Origin: CAZSDW01 sp964605705
GTDB lineage: Bacteria > Fidelibacterota > UBA2242
NCBI GenBank assembly: GCA_964605705.1
Contig: CAZSDW010000001.1
Span: 129,941 to 193,940 of the forward strand
Direction: 5' to 3'
DNA: 64,000 nucleotides
Part shown: positions 1 through 8,627 of the stretch, piece after piece
Layout of the letters: each line of letters opens with the position of its first letter
Position numbering within the stretch: the stretch's first letter is position 1
The notes under the pieces: generated by a model
What the model saw: the letters and a program-made list of their open reading frames with translations, nothing else
Databases searched by the model: none
Told to the model about the DNA's origin: nothing
Translations under genes and position numbers: made by a program

Positions 1-2
1 GA

Positions 3-380
3 CTGAACCAGAAGATAGACTTTTATCGGGACGAGATTGTGGATATTGAAACGGTATTTACTGATGAAATGGATATTCTGGTTATTTCTTTTGGCTCGAC
101 AGCCCGCTCGGCAAGACGCGCGGTTATTAATGCTCGGGAAAATGGAATTAAAGCCGGATTGATGCGATTGAAAACGATCTGGCCATTTCCCGATAAGGAA
201 ATCGAGGCTATCTATAAAACCGCAAAGAAAATTATTGTTGCGGAAATGAATCTTGGACAACTGGCACATGAGGTTGAATGGGCGACCAGACGAGAAAAGC
301 CGGTGATCCGGGTGAATAAAATTAATGGGGAAGCCATTACGCCAAGCGATATTTATAAAGCAATTCTCGCAGAGGATTAA
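3..380 (+). CDS. korA: 2-oxoacid:ferredoxin oxidoreductase alpha subunit, C-terminal part (partial)
   Basis: The open frame runs in from the left edge and ends 2 nt before korB, so the gene starts outside the window. A GTG at 39 is internal, because coding sense continues upstream of it. The visible ~125 residues are the C-terminal domain of the alpha subunit of 2-oxoglutarate/2-oxoacid:ferredoxin oxidoreductase, with the 'AEMNLGQLAHEVE' stretch that is typical of KorA. With KorB and KorC it would convert 2-oxoglutarate (or a related 2-oxoacid) and CoA to the acyl-CoA, reducing ferredoxin in the cytoplasm. Family is clear; the exact substrate is inferred from similarity to KorA rather than to the Por or Vor types. 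Confidence 0.85.
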   Translation: MNQKIDFYRDEIVDIETVFTDEMDILVISFGSTARSARRAVINARENGIKAGLMRLKTIWPFPDKEIEAIYKTAKKIIVAEMNLGQLAHEVEWATRREKPVIRVNKINGEAITPSDIYKAILAED

Positions 381-382
381 TA

Positions 383-1189
383 ATGGATTATTTGGATTAT
401 CTTCGCCAGGATAAAATGCCTCACATCTGGTGTGACGGCTGTGGTAACGGAATTATTTTAAAATCGATACTAAGAGTAATTGATAAACTTGGCTGGAAAA
501 AGGATGATATTGCCCTGGTTTCCGGGATAGGCTGCTCCAGCCGCACGCCGGGTTATGTGGATTTTAATACATTACACACCACGCATGGCAGGGCGCTAGC
601 ATTTGCGACGGGTATAAAAATAGCGAAGCCGAAACTGCATGTAATAGTTGTCAGTGGCGATGGGGATGCAACTGCCATTGGGGGCAATCATTTTATTCAT
701 GCCGCCCGAAGGAATATTGATATAACCATGATCATATTTAATAATTTTATTTATGGCATGACCGGGGGACAGGTGTCCCCCACAACACCGACAGAAAAGA
801 TGGCGTCCACAACCCCCTATGGGAATCCCGATGCGCCTTTTGATATCAGCCGTCTGGCGCAATCCGCCGGTGCTGTTTATGTCGCGCGCACGACCGTCTA
901 TCATGTCGGCAAGATGGACAGATATATTGAGCAGGCGATGTGTAAGACCGGATTTTCTGTCGTCGAGGTTTTGACACCGTGCCCGACATCCTACGGGCGT
1001 CGCAATAAAGAGGGACGCGGTGTTGATATGCTGATGTACCAAAAACACAATGCAGTTGATCTGGAACGTGCGCGAAAGATGACGCCTGCCGATTTATCCG
1101 GAAAATTGATTACGGGAGTATTTGTAGATAAGGAGCAAGATAGTTATCTTCAGCGGTATGGTGACGTCATTATTAAAGCTAAAAATTAG
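383..1189 (+). CDS. korB: 2-oxoglutarate:ferredoxin oxidoreductase beta subunit
   Basis: This 268-residue protein is the thiamine-diphosphate subunit of the Kor complex. It shows the N-terminal 'CDGCGNG' motif, 'GIGCSSR', the 'HTTHGRA' stretch and the Mg/ThDP motif beginning 'GDGDA' and ending with the Asn-rich 'FNNFIYGMTGGQ'. The cysteines in CDGCG and GIGC fit Fe-S cluster ligands of this subunit. It lies 2 nt after korA and 24 nt before korC, so the three form one operon. Length is normal for KorB. A related PorB/VorB function is possible, but the 'YGMTGGQ(V/Y)SPTTP' form is the usual KorB one. Confidence 0.92.
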   Translation: MDYLDYLRQDKMPHIWCDGCGNGIILKSILRVIDKLGWKKDDIALVSGIGCSSRTPGYVDFNTLHTTHGRALAFATGIKIAKPKLHVIVVSGDGDATAIGGNHFIHAARRNIDITMIIFNNFIYGMTGGQVSPTTPTEKMASTTPYGNPDAPFDISRLAQSAGAVYVARTTVYHVGKMDRYIEQAMCKTGFSVVEVLTPCPTSYGRRNKEGRGVDMLMYQKHNAVDLERARKMTPADLSGKLITGVFVDKEQDSYLQRYGDVIIKAKN

Positions 1190-1213
1190 TAAGTAATAAG
1201 GATTGGAGATAAG

Positions 1214-1783
1214 ATGGCATTTCGATATGAGATACGATTAAGCGGTTCCGGTGGTCAGGGATTGATCCTGATTGGTAAGGTTCTGGCGGAAGCGGCGGCG
1301 ATATATGACGGTTTGAATGCCACCCAAAGCCAATCTTATGGACCGGAAGCCCGTGGCGGCGCCAGTCGCTCGGAGGTCATTATTTCCGATGGGGATATTG
1401 ATTATCCCAAAGCTGAAAACATTGATATTCTACTGGCATTAACCCAGGAAGCCTGTGATAAATACCTCGCTGATCTTAAAGCCGGCGGAATCCTGTTAAT
1501 CGATTCACAGATGGTTACGAATATTCCGAAAGGTAATTATCAGATAGTCTCAATTCCGATCATTCAATCGGCGGTTGAGCGGTTGGGAAAATTTCTTGTT
1601 TCGAATATTATTGCTCTAGGGATTATAACAATTCTGACTGGAGTCGTTTCGGAGGATTCTGTCAAGCACGCCATCCGGGCGCGGGTTCCCAAAGGCACCG
1701 AAGAGATCAATATCAAAGCTTTTTATACCGGCATCGAGCTGGCGCGTAACTGGCAAAAAGAAAATGCTTCGGTGAATAAATAA
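1214..1783 (+). CDS. korC: 2-oxoacid:ferredoxin oxidoreductase gamma subunit
   Basis: This 189-residue gamma subunit closes the kor operon. The N-terminal 'SGSGGQGL' nucleotide/CoA-type glycine motif, the 'QSYGPEARGGASRSEV' block and the 'DILLALTQEA' segment are family hallmarks. A GGAG Shine-Dalgarno lies just before the ATG ('ggattggagataag'). The complex suggests ferredoxin-based, anaerobic-style central carbon metabolism. The following 989-residue gene starts 18 nt downstream on the same strand. Confidence 0.9.
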   Translation: MAFRYEIRLSGSGGQGLILIGKVLAEAAAIYDGLNATQSQSYGPEARGGASRSEVIISDGDIDYPKAENIDILLALTQEACDKYLADLKAGGILLIDSQMVTNIPKGNYQIVSIPIIQSAVERLGKFLVSNIIALGIITILTGVVSEDSVKHAIRARVPKGTEEINIKAFYTGIELARNWQKENASVNK

Positions 1784-1801
1784 TCAAATGTTCAAATAAT
1801 T

Positions 1802-4771
1802 TTGATCCACAACATCGACTTTTCGACGATTGATCTTTTCGGGCGCGTTGACGCTCTGGGGAATCATCACAAAAAGCATCTCTATAATATTGAAAAAAAT
1901 TTTGATGCACTGGTTTCGTTAATTGACGAAAAACATCTGTTTGATCAATTTCGTCTGTTGCGTTTTTCCTCTCAGCCGGTGAAGGAAATGAAGCTGATCA
2001 CGGACTTTATCAAAGATCGTGAGACCTTATTGGAAATGCTGGGCTGCTACTACTCACTGCAATTTTTGCTGATGAATATCAAAGCCCTCGATGTTTTGCG
2101 GATGAATCTCTCGACACCCACCGATCGCTATGAAAATTTCCACCGGTTTTTGCTAAGAACGGGATCTGATTTCAGGCTTTTAAGCGGCGCTTATATGTCA
2201 GTGTTATTGGACATTTTCATGTCTAAAGTCAATCGTCCGGAATTTGTTGTTTGCTGTGTCGGGACGAGAGTTGACCAGGATGATATTGATCTGGGGGTGA
2301 TTGATCGGGGACAGAAAGACCGCGACATTATTACGAAAGCTTTTGGCTTGCTGAATAATGAGATGCTGAAAAATGCGAGCGCGCTGCATTTTCATCTGTC
2401 CGAACACGTGGGCAAAAGTGGCTATTCAGCCTCAATCCGGGAATATCATGAACTGCTGGATGACGAGATCCAGGATTTTGTGATTCTCAGCGAAATGTTG
2501 AACGCTGTTCCGATGATTGGGCGACTGAAGCTCTTTCAGCATTTTAAAGAAGATGTTATGAATCGCTACTACTACCATCCCGTTCAGGACAATCGTTATC
2601 ATGAGGGATGCTTACGGGGGCTGCTGGGTGAAATTCGTGACCTGGTCATGAATGAACCCGCCGAGAATATTCTGATTCCCAAACGAGATGCACTGCGGAT
2701 GCTGAAAGCGACGGTTTTTGCATTGAAAACATGGAAAGGGATTGACCGTAATACAACCCTGGAAGTGCTGGAGGTGTTGATAAAAACTGATCTGGCGAAC
2801 CGGGAGGACTATCTTCGGATTCATAGTGCGCATACATTTTTTGAGACATTCCGCTTCTTGTATCATCTGTTTGTCGTGCAGGAAGAGGAGATTTATCTGG
2901 ATAATGATTTTGTGTCGGACAGTCTTCAGCAGGTCGCTTTGGCAATGGGCTATGAAGATAAAAATTATGCCCCGGCATATACCCAATTACTGATTCAGTA
3001 TCAGGACATGCAGAAGACGGCAAAACAGGGCGCCGAGCGACTGATTCAGCAGATCAATAAGCATCTCAGTAATATCACGATGTTTAGCTCTATTACCCAA
3101 TCCTCTGTCCAGGACGAACAATCCTTGGATACGCGGATAAATATTGCCACGGAGTTTATTAAGAAATCTGTCTTTTTCCGGGGAACCCGGTTTTGGGACG
3201 ATGTGTTTACCATACTTGATCGGGACGACGAGGTTTTGCTAACCCGTTTCCTGGATGATTTCCTGTCGCTGCCGGATCAACAGATGAGATCACTTGTCAA
3301 AACCTATATACGCTGGGGACGTCAGTCGCCGTATTCATTAATATGTCTGATTACGATTATTGTAAAGCATCGCCCGGCTCTGGCAGAATCCGGTTTCATT
3401 CGGCAGTTTCTTGATGAATTTATCAACAATATTGAAGGGACTCATGAAAATATCAGCCGCCTGTGCTATGTCCTGAATTTTGCCCCGCGGATGATGAACA
3501 ATTTTCTGGCGCTCCTGACCGAGAACCACCTGCGGCAGCTGATTAAAATCCTCGATTATCCTATCTGGCGCCCGGATATAGAAATTGTTTTGAATAATCT
3601 GATCAGGCTTTGCAAGCTGTATAAAAACAGCAGCTATTATTTTCAGCGTTTTGTACAGCGGGTTTTCAATTCCTATGCCGCCTATATTTCATCGCTGAAT
3701 AATGAACCAAAGTTTGCCCAGATAGCTGATGGATTACTGCGAAATCTTGACAATTTTGAAACGCTTCAGACCAAGATAGAAAAACTTGGTGATTATTACG
3801 ATTTTGAATTTTTACGGCTCGGAATCAGGGCGGTTAATGGCGGTAATTTTGAAAGTATCAATAAGCAATTCACGATATTTTCTGACAATTATATCCAGAT
3901 TCTTTTTGACCTGTGTCGCGAGGAAGTGTCAAAGGAAAGAGAGTATGGCATACCTGAAACCAAAGATTTACTGGCGGTTTTCGCCGCGGGCGGTCATGCC
4001 AGAAGCCAGTCTTTTGATGATGACTATGATCTGATTATTTTACTGAATTCCGATGATGAGAATATGCTGGGATTTTCCAACCGGGTGATTCTTAAAATGA
4101 ACCGCCACATCGCCCAACGATCCATTATGACCCATTATCGTTTTGCCGATCGTTTTAAAAATTATGTGACGACATTCGGGAATCTGAAGAAATTTTTTCA
4201 GAATCCCGTTGAAGATGCCTTTATTGATATGTCCCAGCTGTTGGGAGCCCGGATGGTAGTCGGGAGTGCTCACTTCAAAGATGCTTTTATAAAAGAGATT
4301 GTCGAACCATTTATCTTTGAAAAGAAAACGGACTTTATCACCTCATTAAAACGGGAAATTTTCTCCCGCCACGAATATCATAATGAATTGGGTATTTTTG
4401 ATATAAAGGAATGCCCCGGAGGACTGAGGGATCTTGAGAATTTCCTCTTTATACTGAAGGCGAAATTTTCAAGTGTAAAACCTATTTCAATCAAACTGTT
4501 TCAGCAAATGGTGGAAAAACTGCCTGAGCAGGGCCCGGCATTTTTACGATTGAGTGAAAATTATTATTTTCTGAAACATGTTCGGGATTTGTATCGCTTG
4601 ATCATTTCCGATAATGACGATTTGCAGCAGGATTATTTGCATGAGATTATTCCGCCATTGAACAAATCCTATGGCTTAGAACTGAAATCAGCCGAAGACC
4701 TGATAAGTATAATTGAGACCGACCTGAAAGAGAATGTTAAATTGATAAAAGAGATACTCGGGTTAATTTAG
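1802..4771 (+). CDS. Large protein with C-terminal GlnD-like nucleotidyltransferase module
   Basis: A 989-residue cytoplasmic protein with no signal peptide. About the first 700 residues are alpha-helix-rich and carry no domain I recognise. The last third resembles the nucleotidyltransferase of GlnD/DUF294 proteins. 'GGHARSQSFDDDYDLI' near residues 729-744 matches the G-x-x-x-R ... D-x-D core, and 'DIKECPGGLRDLE' near 865-877 matches the 'PGGLRD(I/L)E' motif that follows it in GlnD. The HD and ACT domains of true GlnD are not seen, and the domain order is unusual. The start is uncertain: TTG 1802 is the first usable codon after the in-frame stop and lacks a clear Shine-Dalgarno. It follows korC closely, so it probably shares its transcript. 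Transfer of UMP/AMP to a protein or small molecule is a guess from the fold. Confidence 0.75.
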   Translation: MIHNIDFSTIDLFGRVDALGNHHKKHLYNIEKNFDALVSLIDEKHLFDQFRLLRFSSQPVKEMKLITDFIKDRETLLEMLGCYYSLQFLLMNIKALDVLRMNLSTPTDRYENFHRFLLRTGSDFRLLSGAYMSVLLDIFMSKVNRPEFVVCCVGTRVDQDDIDLGVIDRGQKDRDIITKAFGLLNNEMLKNASALHFHLSEHVGKSGYSASIREYHELLDDEIQDFVILSEMLNAVPMIGRLKLFQHFKEDVMNRYYYHPVQDNRYHEGCLRGLLGEIRDLVMNEPAENILIPKRDALRMLKATVFALKTWKGIDRNTTLEVLEVLIKTDLANREDYLRIHSAHTFFETFRFLYHLFVVQEEEIYLDNDFVSDSLQQVALAMGYEDKNYAPAYTQLLIQYQDMQKTAKQGAERLIQQINKHLSNITMFSSITQSSVQDEQSLDTRINIATEFIKKSVFFRGTRFWDDVFTILDRDDEVLLTRFLDDFLSLPDQQMRSLVKTYIRWGRQSPYSLICLITIIVKHRPALAESGFIRQFLDEFINNIEGTHENISRLCYVLNFAPRMMNNFLALLTENHLRQLIKILDYPIWRPDIEIVLNNLIRLCKLYKNSSYYFQRFVQRVFNSYAAYISSLNNEPKFAQIADGLLRNLDNFETLQTKIEKLGDYYDFEFLRLGIRAVNGGNFESINKQFTIFSDNYIQILFDLCREEVSKEREYGIPETKDLLAVFAAGGHARSQSFDDDYDLIILLNSDDENMLGFSNRVILKMNRHIAQRSIMTHYRFADRFKNYVTTFGNLKKFFQNPVEDAFIDMSQLLGARMVVGSAHFKDAFIKEIVEPFIFEKKTDFITSLKREIFSRHEYHNELGIFDIKECPGGLRDLENFLFILKAKFSSVKPISIKLFQQMVEKLPEQGPAFLRLSENYYFLKHVRDLYRLIISDNDDLQQDYLHEIIPPLNKSYGLELKSAEDLISIIETDLKENVKLIKEILGLI

Positions 4772-4816
4772 GTGACTATATTTGATTGCCGGCTAAGAAT
4801 CAGGAATTTGTGAAAG

Positions 4817-5758
4817 TTACTGTAATTCACTGATATATTCCGAAATCGCCAGGGCACCGACAGTTGCATCACCGACCGCTTCGGCAATCTGGCGGAATTT
4901 TTTCGAGCGAATATCCCCTACTGCATATATTCCCTGAACACTGGTATTCATATAGCCATCAGTAATGATGTGTCCGTCCTGATCGAGTTCCACCAGATTT
5001 TTGACAAATGCAGAATTAGGATTCCAGCCGATAAAGATAAAAACACCGTCGGTCTTTAGATGGCTGATTTGCTTTGTTTTCACATTCGTTACCTCGACAC
5101 CTTCGACCAGATTTTTACCGGTGATTTTGGTGACAAGCGAGTCCCAGATGAAATCGATTTTGGGATGATCAAACGCCCGCTGCTGAAGGATGGGGCTGGC
5201 GCGGAGTTCGTCCCGACGGTGGATTAGCGTAACTTTACTGGCAAATTTTGTCAGATACAAAGCTTCCTGGACTGCGGCGTCCCCACCACCAACGACAATA
5301 ATATCAGCATCTTTGTAAAAAGGACCATCGCACGTGGCGCAGTATGACACGCCCCTGCCGGTAAATTCTTTTTCTCCGGGGGCATTGAGCATGCGGGGCA
5401 GCCCACCTGTCGCAATAATGACAGTTTTACTTAAATACACTTTTTTTTCCGTTTTAATGGTATGGACTTTTTCACCGGGAATGATCTCTTGGACTTCATC
5501 AAATTCCTTGATCACCACATCGAATCGTTCTGCCTGGCGGCGAAATTTCTGCATGAGTTCCGGTCCGGAGACACCCTCGGGGAAACCGGGGTAGTTTTCA
5601 ATTAAATCAGTCACATTCGGTATTCCGCCAGTCATTGACTTTTCCAGTAATACGGTATCCAGTTTTTCTCTGGCGGTGTATATCGCGGAAGTAAATCCGG
5701 CAGGACCCCCGCCAATAATGACAACATCGTAAATCTTATCGCTCAAATTATCCTCCAT
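4817..5758 (-). CDS. trxB: Thioredoxin reductase (NADPH)
   Basis: This 313-residue FAD enzyme reduces thioredoxin with NADPH. It has the N-terminal FAD motif 'GGGPAG' (residues 16-21), the redox-active 'CATC' pair (C140/C143), the NADPH-binding 'GGGDAA' at about 157-162 and the C-terminal 'GIYAVGDI' FAD motif. Length is typical. The gene is convergent with the nucleotidyltransferase gene and divergent from the GroES-like gene at 5927. An 'AGGATAAT' type ribosome site precedes the ATG. Close relatives can use ferredoxin, but nothing here indicates that. Confidence 0.93.
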   Translation of the reverse strand: MEDNLSDKIYDVVIIGGGPAGFTSAIYTAREKLDTVLLEKSMTGGIPNVTDLIENYPGFPEGVSGPELMQKFRRQAERFDVVIKEFDEVQEIIPGEKVHTIKTEKKVYLSKTVIIATGGLPRMLNAPGEKEFTGRGVSYCATCDGPFYKDADIIVVGGGDAAVQEALYLTKFASKVTLIHRRDELRASPILQQRAFDHPKIDFIWDSLVTKITGKNLVEGVEVTNVKTKQISHLKTDGVFIFIGWNPNSAFVKNLVELDQDGHIITDGYMNTSVQGIYAVGDIRSKKFRQIAEAVGDATVGALAISEYISELQ

Positions 5759-5926
5759 ATGAAATTACTTGTCCAGATTCTATCCGATTATGTTGATTCC
5801 GAATCATGATAAAAGTTACTTCAGTTTTCGATAAAAGTTCTAGAAAAATTGGTACCAGAGAACCATAATAGGTTTTTGTTTTGAAATTGATATTTCAGAT
5901 TAAATGAATAATGAATAAATTCAATC

Positions 5927-6298
5927 ATGATAAACGGAGATAAAGAAATTATTCTGGTGGGAGACCGGGTGCTGATTGATCCCGATTCCGATCATACGAG
6001 AACGCCTTCCGGGCTGTATCTGCCACCGGGTGTCAAGGAAAAGGAAAATGTCCAGGGGGGCTATATCATTAAAGTCGGTCCCGGATTTCCAATCCCCTAT
6101 TTCGAAGAATCATCCGATGAACCCTGGGCACCAGAATATAAAGAACCACAGTACCTGCCCCTTCAGGCGGAAGAGGGCGATTACGCCATATTTTTACGAA
6201 AATATGCCATCGAGATTGAGATTGAGAACAAAAAATATATCATCGTTCCCCATTCCTACATACTGGTATTGTTTCGAGAAGATTTTAAGGTGGAATAA
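5927..6298 (+). CDS. GroES-like co-chaperonin homologue with acidic insert
   Basis: A 123-residue protein with a GroES-type beta barrel: 'GDRVLIDP' at the start, 'TPSGLYLPPG' where GroES has its mobile loop, 'YIIKVGPG' for the next strand and 'YIIVPHSYILV' at the end. It is longer than classical GroES (~95 residues). The extra length is an acidic, aromatic, proline-rich stretch near residues 56-80 ('FEESSDEPWAPEYKEP'). No groEL is adjacent. It may be a divergent second co-chaperonin or a protein that has borrowed the fold. It is monocistronic, divergent from trxB, and its stop codon lies inside the terminator of the opposite operon. Confidence 0.75.
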   Translation: MINGDKEIILVGDRVLIDPDSDHTRTPSGLYLPPGVKEKENVQGGYIIKVGPGFPIPYFEESSDEPWAPEYKEPQYLPLQAEEGDYAIFLRKYAIEIEIENKKYIIVPHSYILVLFREDFKVE

Positions 6299-6328
6299 AA
6301 AACGCGGTCGATTAAATCAGACCGCGTT
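6297..6328 (-). terminator. Rho-independent terminator of the sigma/solenoid operon
   Basis: A perfect 9-bp stem (6301-6309 with 6320-6328, AACGCGGTC/GACCGCGTT) with a 10-nt loop. Read on the minus strand it is followed by TTTTATT. It lies 24 nt past the stop of the last gene of the minus-strand operon and touches the stop codon of the convergent GroES-like gene. Confidence 0.85.
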
Positions 6329-6351
6329 GGTATATAATCTGAATGTGCAGA

Positions 6352-7248
6352 TCAATCAATCCAGTCAATATCGACACTGCCGAGACCAATCTCGACAGTA
6401 ATATATATCCGCCGTTCGGCGTTTTTCCAGTTTTTGCTATGATAAATATCTTCTTCGACTTCCCGGAAGCCGTCAAAATTTAAAGATGATAGAAATGAGC
6501 TTTCCGCTTCAATCTGAACGGCGTACTTTTTCGGTATTTCAACTGTGACCGATCCCAGTCCGATGGTGATGTTTCCTTTGATATCATGGCGCAGGTCACC
6601 GTCAAAGCGCAGTTTTGTCGAACCCAGTCCACATTCAACATCAAAACGATCCATATTGGTGTTGCTTAAACCAATTGCCTCAACATTTCCAAGACCGGTT
6701 TGAATGACCATAGTCCGAATCCGCTCTTTATTGGCTTCGTTGAATTCGACGACGACATCGCTCAGACCGCACTCGAGATTCAAATCGCTGATTTTGATAT
6801 TGCTGAAGTCTAAGATGCCCTTGCCAAGCCCCAACTCGATATCGTATGTGCTGGGGATCTGTTCGGTCATCGCAATGCGCCAATGATTATTCTTGATATC
6901 GGTTTCGGAATTTTTGGAACGACCCCATAACCGGTTGTTTTCAGATTGTTGAGAAACCAGCCGCAGTTTGCCCCGTTTTCCAACGGTTTTATATTCAATT
7001 TTCGGTTTGTAAAGTTCTTTGGTGTAAGTGATTTCTGACTGCATGATGAATTTTTGGTTACTGCTGCTGCGCAGCTCCAGTTTACCCAAACCAAATTCTA
7101 TGCTCACATCGAGTTCTTCTTCCCCTTTGTATGGAATATCGTGTTGCTCGGTGACTTGCTCTTCTGCGAGCGACAGAATGGTGAAAAAACACAAACACAT
7201 TACTAAAACTCTCTTCATGAAATACCTCTTTGTACTGCTACTGATCAT
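6352..7248 (-). CDS. Exported solenoid protein with GLG turns (DUF4097-like)
   Basis: A 298-residue protein with an N-terminal signal peptide (KRVLVMCLCFFTILSLAEE). The rest is all-beta and repetitive: the turn motif G-L-G or G-L-S recurs, as in 'EFGLGKLEL', 'ELGLGKGILDF', 'ECGLSDVVVEF', 'QTGLGNVEAIG', 'ECGLGSTKLRF', 'TIGLGSVTVEI' and 'EIGLGSVDIDW'. This is the pattern of the DUF4097/LiaF C-terminal ('toast-rack') beta-solenoid fold. It is the last gene of the operon that begins with the ECF sigma factor, 21 nt after the TSGGDI solenoid gene. An envelope or surface role is likely; the precise function is unknown. Confidence 0.75.
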   Translation of the reverse strand: MISSSTKRYFMKRVLVMCLCFFTILSLAEEQVTEQHDIPYKGEEELDVSIEFGLGKLELRSSSNQKFIMQSEITYTKELYKPKIEYKTVGKRGKLRLVSQQSENNRLWGRSKNSETDIKNNHWRIAMTEQIPSTYDIELGLGKGILDFSNIKISDLNLECGLSDVVVEFNEANKERIRTMVIQTGLGNVEAIGLSNTNMDRFDVECGLGSTKLRFDGDLRHDIKGNITIGLGSVTVEIPKKYAVQIEAESSFLSSLNFDGFREVEEDIYHSKNWKNAERRIYITVEIGLGSVDIDWID

Positions 7249-7269
7249 TAATAATTCAGATCATCGAAT

Positions 7270-8619
7270 TTATTGCATCAGCCGACTGATTTTAATATCC
7301 CCACCGCTGGTTTTCAAGGTAATATCGTCACCACCGCCATTAACAGAACCTTTACCGGTGATGATCAGCTTTGATCCGCGTTGTTCCTGGGTGATGTCCA
7401 GCGGAAAATCAGAACGAATCTCATTTTTGTCCCATTTGTTATAGACAATTATTTGGGCAAAGATATCGGCTTTTATATTGTCCGGGATGGACAGGTAAAT
7501 ATCCCCGCCGGAGCTGCCCAAATCAATCGTGTTGTCCTTACTGGATTTATGGAGTTCTTTATGGAGTTCAATATCACCACCGGAGGTATGGGCAAATACA
7601 GCACCATAGACGTTTGACATATAAATATCACCTCCGGAAGTCGTTGCCCGAACATTGTCCATCGCCAATCCCAGATCAATATCACCACCGGAGGTGTTCA
7701 CTGTGCAGGTTCCCTTGACCTTTTCAACAGTGATATCACCACCCGAGGTACTGGCATCGAGATTGCCCCCAACTTCTTCAACGTCGATGTCGCCACCCGA
7801 GGTATGCAGACGGACATGAGATGCTGTTTTGCCAATGACAATATCACCGCCGGAGGTGTTAAGTTTTAAATCGGCATCAATATAATCAGCACCAATATCG
7901 CCACCGGAGGTGCTTCCGTCAAAGCGCTTGCCCTTGATATGAGAAATATAGATATCGCCACCGGAAGTCCGAATTTCGCCGTCTCCCTGCAGATCCTCGA
8001 CAGTAATGTCCCCGCCGGACGTTTTGGCGTAGAGCTTACCAACAATTCCATCACAGACGACATCACCACCGGAAGTCCCCGCGTTAATATCTTCCCCGGA
8101 TTTGCGGATATTGATATCACCACCGGAGGTATTAATATTCAAATTTCCCTGGATTTCCAGGATATCAATATCGCCGCCGGAAGTGTGCATTTCAACAGTC
8201 CCACTGATTTTTTCTGCCACAAGGTCACCACCACTGGCGTTTATATCGAGATTGAAATTGGCAGGCACCTGAACAAGAAAGTCGCTGTGATATCGTTTTG
8301 AGTCTTCCTGACCTTCAACGATCAGGGTGTTTCCTTTCAGAATATATTTTGCACGATATTCCTGATAAATTTTTTCAGCACTGGATTCAGAATAGGCATT
8401 AATACTATAACGTTCAGTGACGAGAATGTTGTTGCGAGCTTCCCCAATTATTTTGATGTCACCGTGAATTTCCTTCATCAACAGAGTGCCCTTTTCGGAA
8501 ATAGCGTACTCTTTAACCGTTTCTCCCCGATAGCGCATTCCATCATAGTCAAATTTCTCGGCATACAGCTGAAGACTGATCAGAAAAATTATTGCGGTAT
8601 AGAAATGTTTTAACTTCAT
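7270..8619 (-). CDS. Exported beta-solenoid with 18-residue TSGGDI repeats (DUF4097-like)
   Basis: A 449-residue protein with a signal peptide (residues 1-20, ending LQLYA). A ~105-residue N-terminal region follows, then a solenoid from residue 128. The motif (T/A/S)SGGD occurs 15 times, 13 of them as TSGGD. Eleven of the first thirteen intervals are exactly 18 residues, one is 19 and one is 24. Each coil has the form TSGGDIxΦxxΦxGxΦxΦx, which fits a right-handed parallel beta-helix. A last TSGGDI lies six residues from the C-terminus after a ~65-residue spacer. The best family match is DUF4097, found next to sigma/anti-sigma genes in FCB bacteria. It sits 8 nt downstream of the anti-sigma gene. 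Codons differ between repeats, so the repeats are old. Confidence 0.8.
   Translation of the reverse strand: MKLKHFYTAIIFLISLQLYAEKFDYDGMRYRGETVKEYAISEKGTLLMKEIHGDIKIIGEARNNILVTERYSINAYSESSAEKIYQEYRAKYILKGNTLIVEGQEDSKRYHSDFLVQVPANFNLDINASGGDLVAEKISGTVEMHTSGGDIDILEIQGNLNINTSGGDINIRKSGEDINAGTSGGDVVCDGIVGKLYAKTSGGDITVEDLQGDGEIRTSGGDIYISHIKGKRFDGSTSGGDIGADYIDADLKLNTSGGDIVIGKTASHVRLHTSGGDIDVEEVGGNLDASTSGGDITVEKVKGTCTVNTSGGDIDLGLAMDNVRATTSGGDIYMSNVYGAVFAHTSGGDIELHKELHKSSKDNTIDLGSSGGDIYLSIPDNIKADIFAQIIVYNKWDKNEIRSDFPLDITQEQRGSKLIITGKGSVNGGGDDITLKTSGGDIKISRLMQ
7534..8238 (-). repeat. 54-bp tandem coding repeat (TSGGDI coils)
   Basis: Thirteen consecutive coils inside the solenoid gene. On the plus strand each coil shows as a variant of 'atatcaccaccggaggt' about every 54 bp. 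Third codon positions vary freely between units while the protein motif is kept, so this is selected protein repetition rather than a recent DNA expansion or a CRISPR array. Confidence 0.85.
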
Positions 8620-8627
8620 AATAAATC

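Noticed and set aside
4772..4816. Terminator between the nucleotidyltransferase gene and trxB
   Set aside because: The 45-nt convergent gap has no stable inverted repeat with a T-run.
7534..8238. Regular 54-bp spaced repeats resembling a CRISPR array on the plus strand
   Set aside because: The repeated core is only ~17 nt and degenerate at third codon positions, and it encodes TSGGDI in a single long frame. No cas genes are near.
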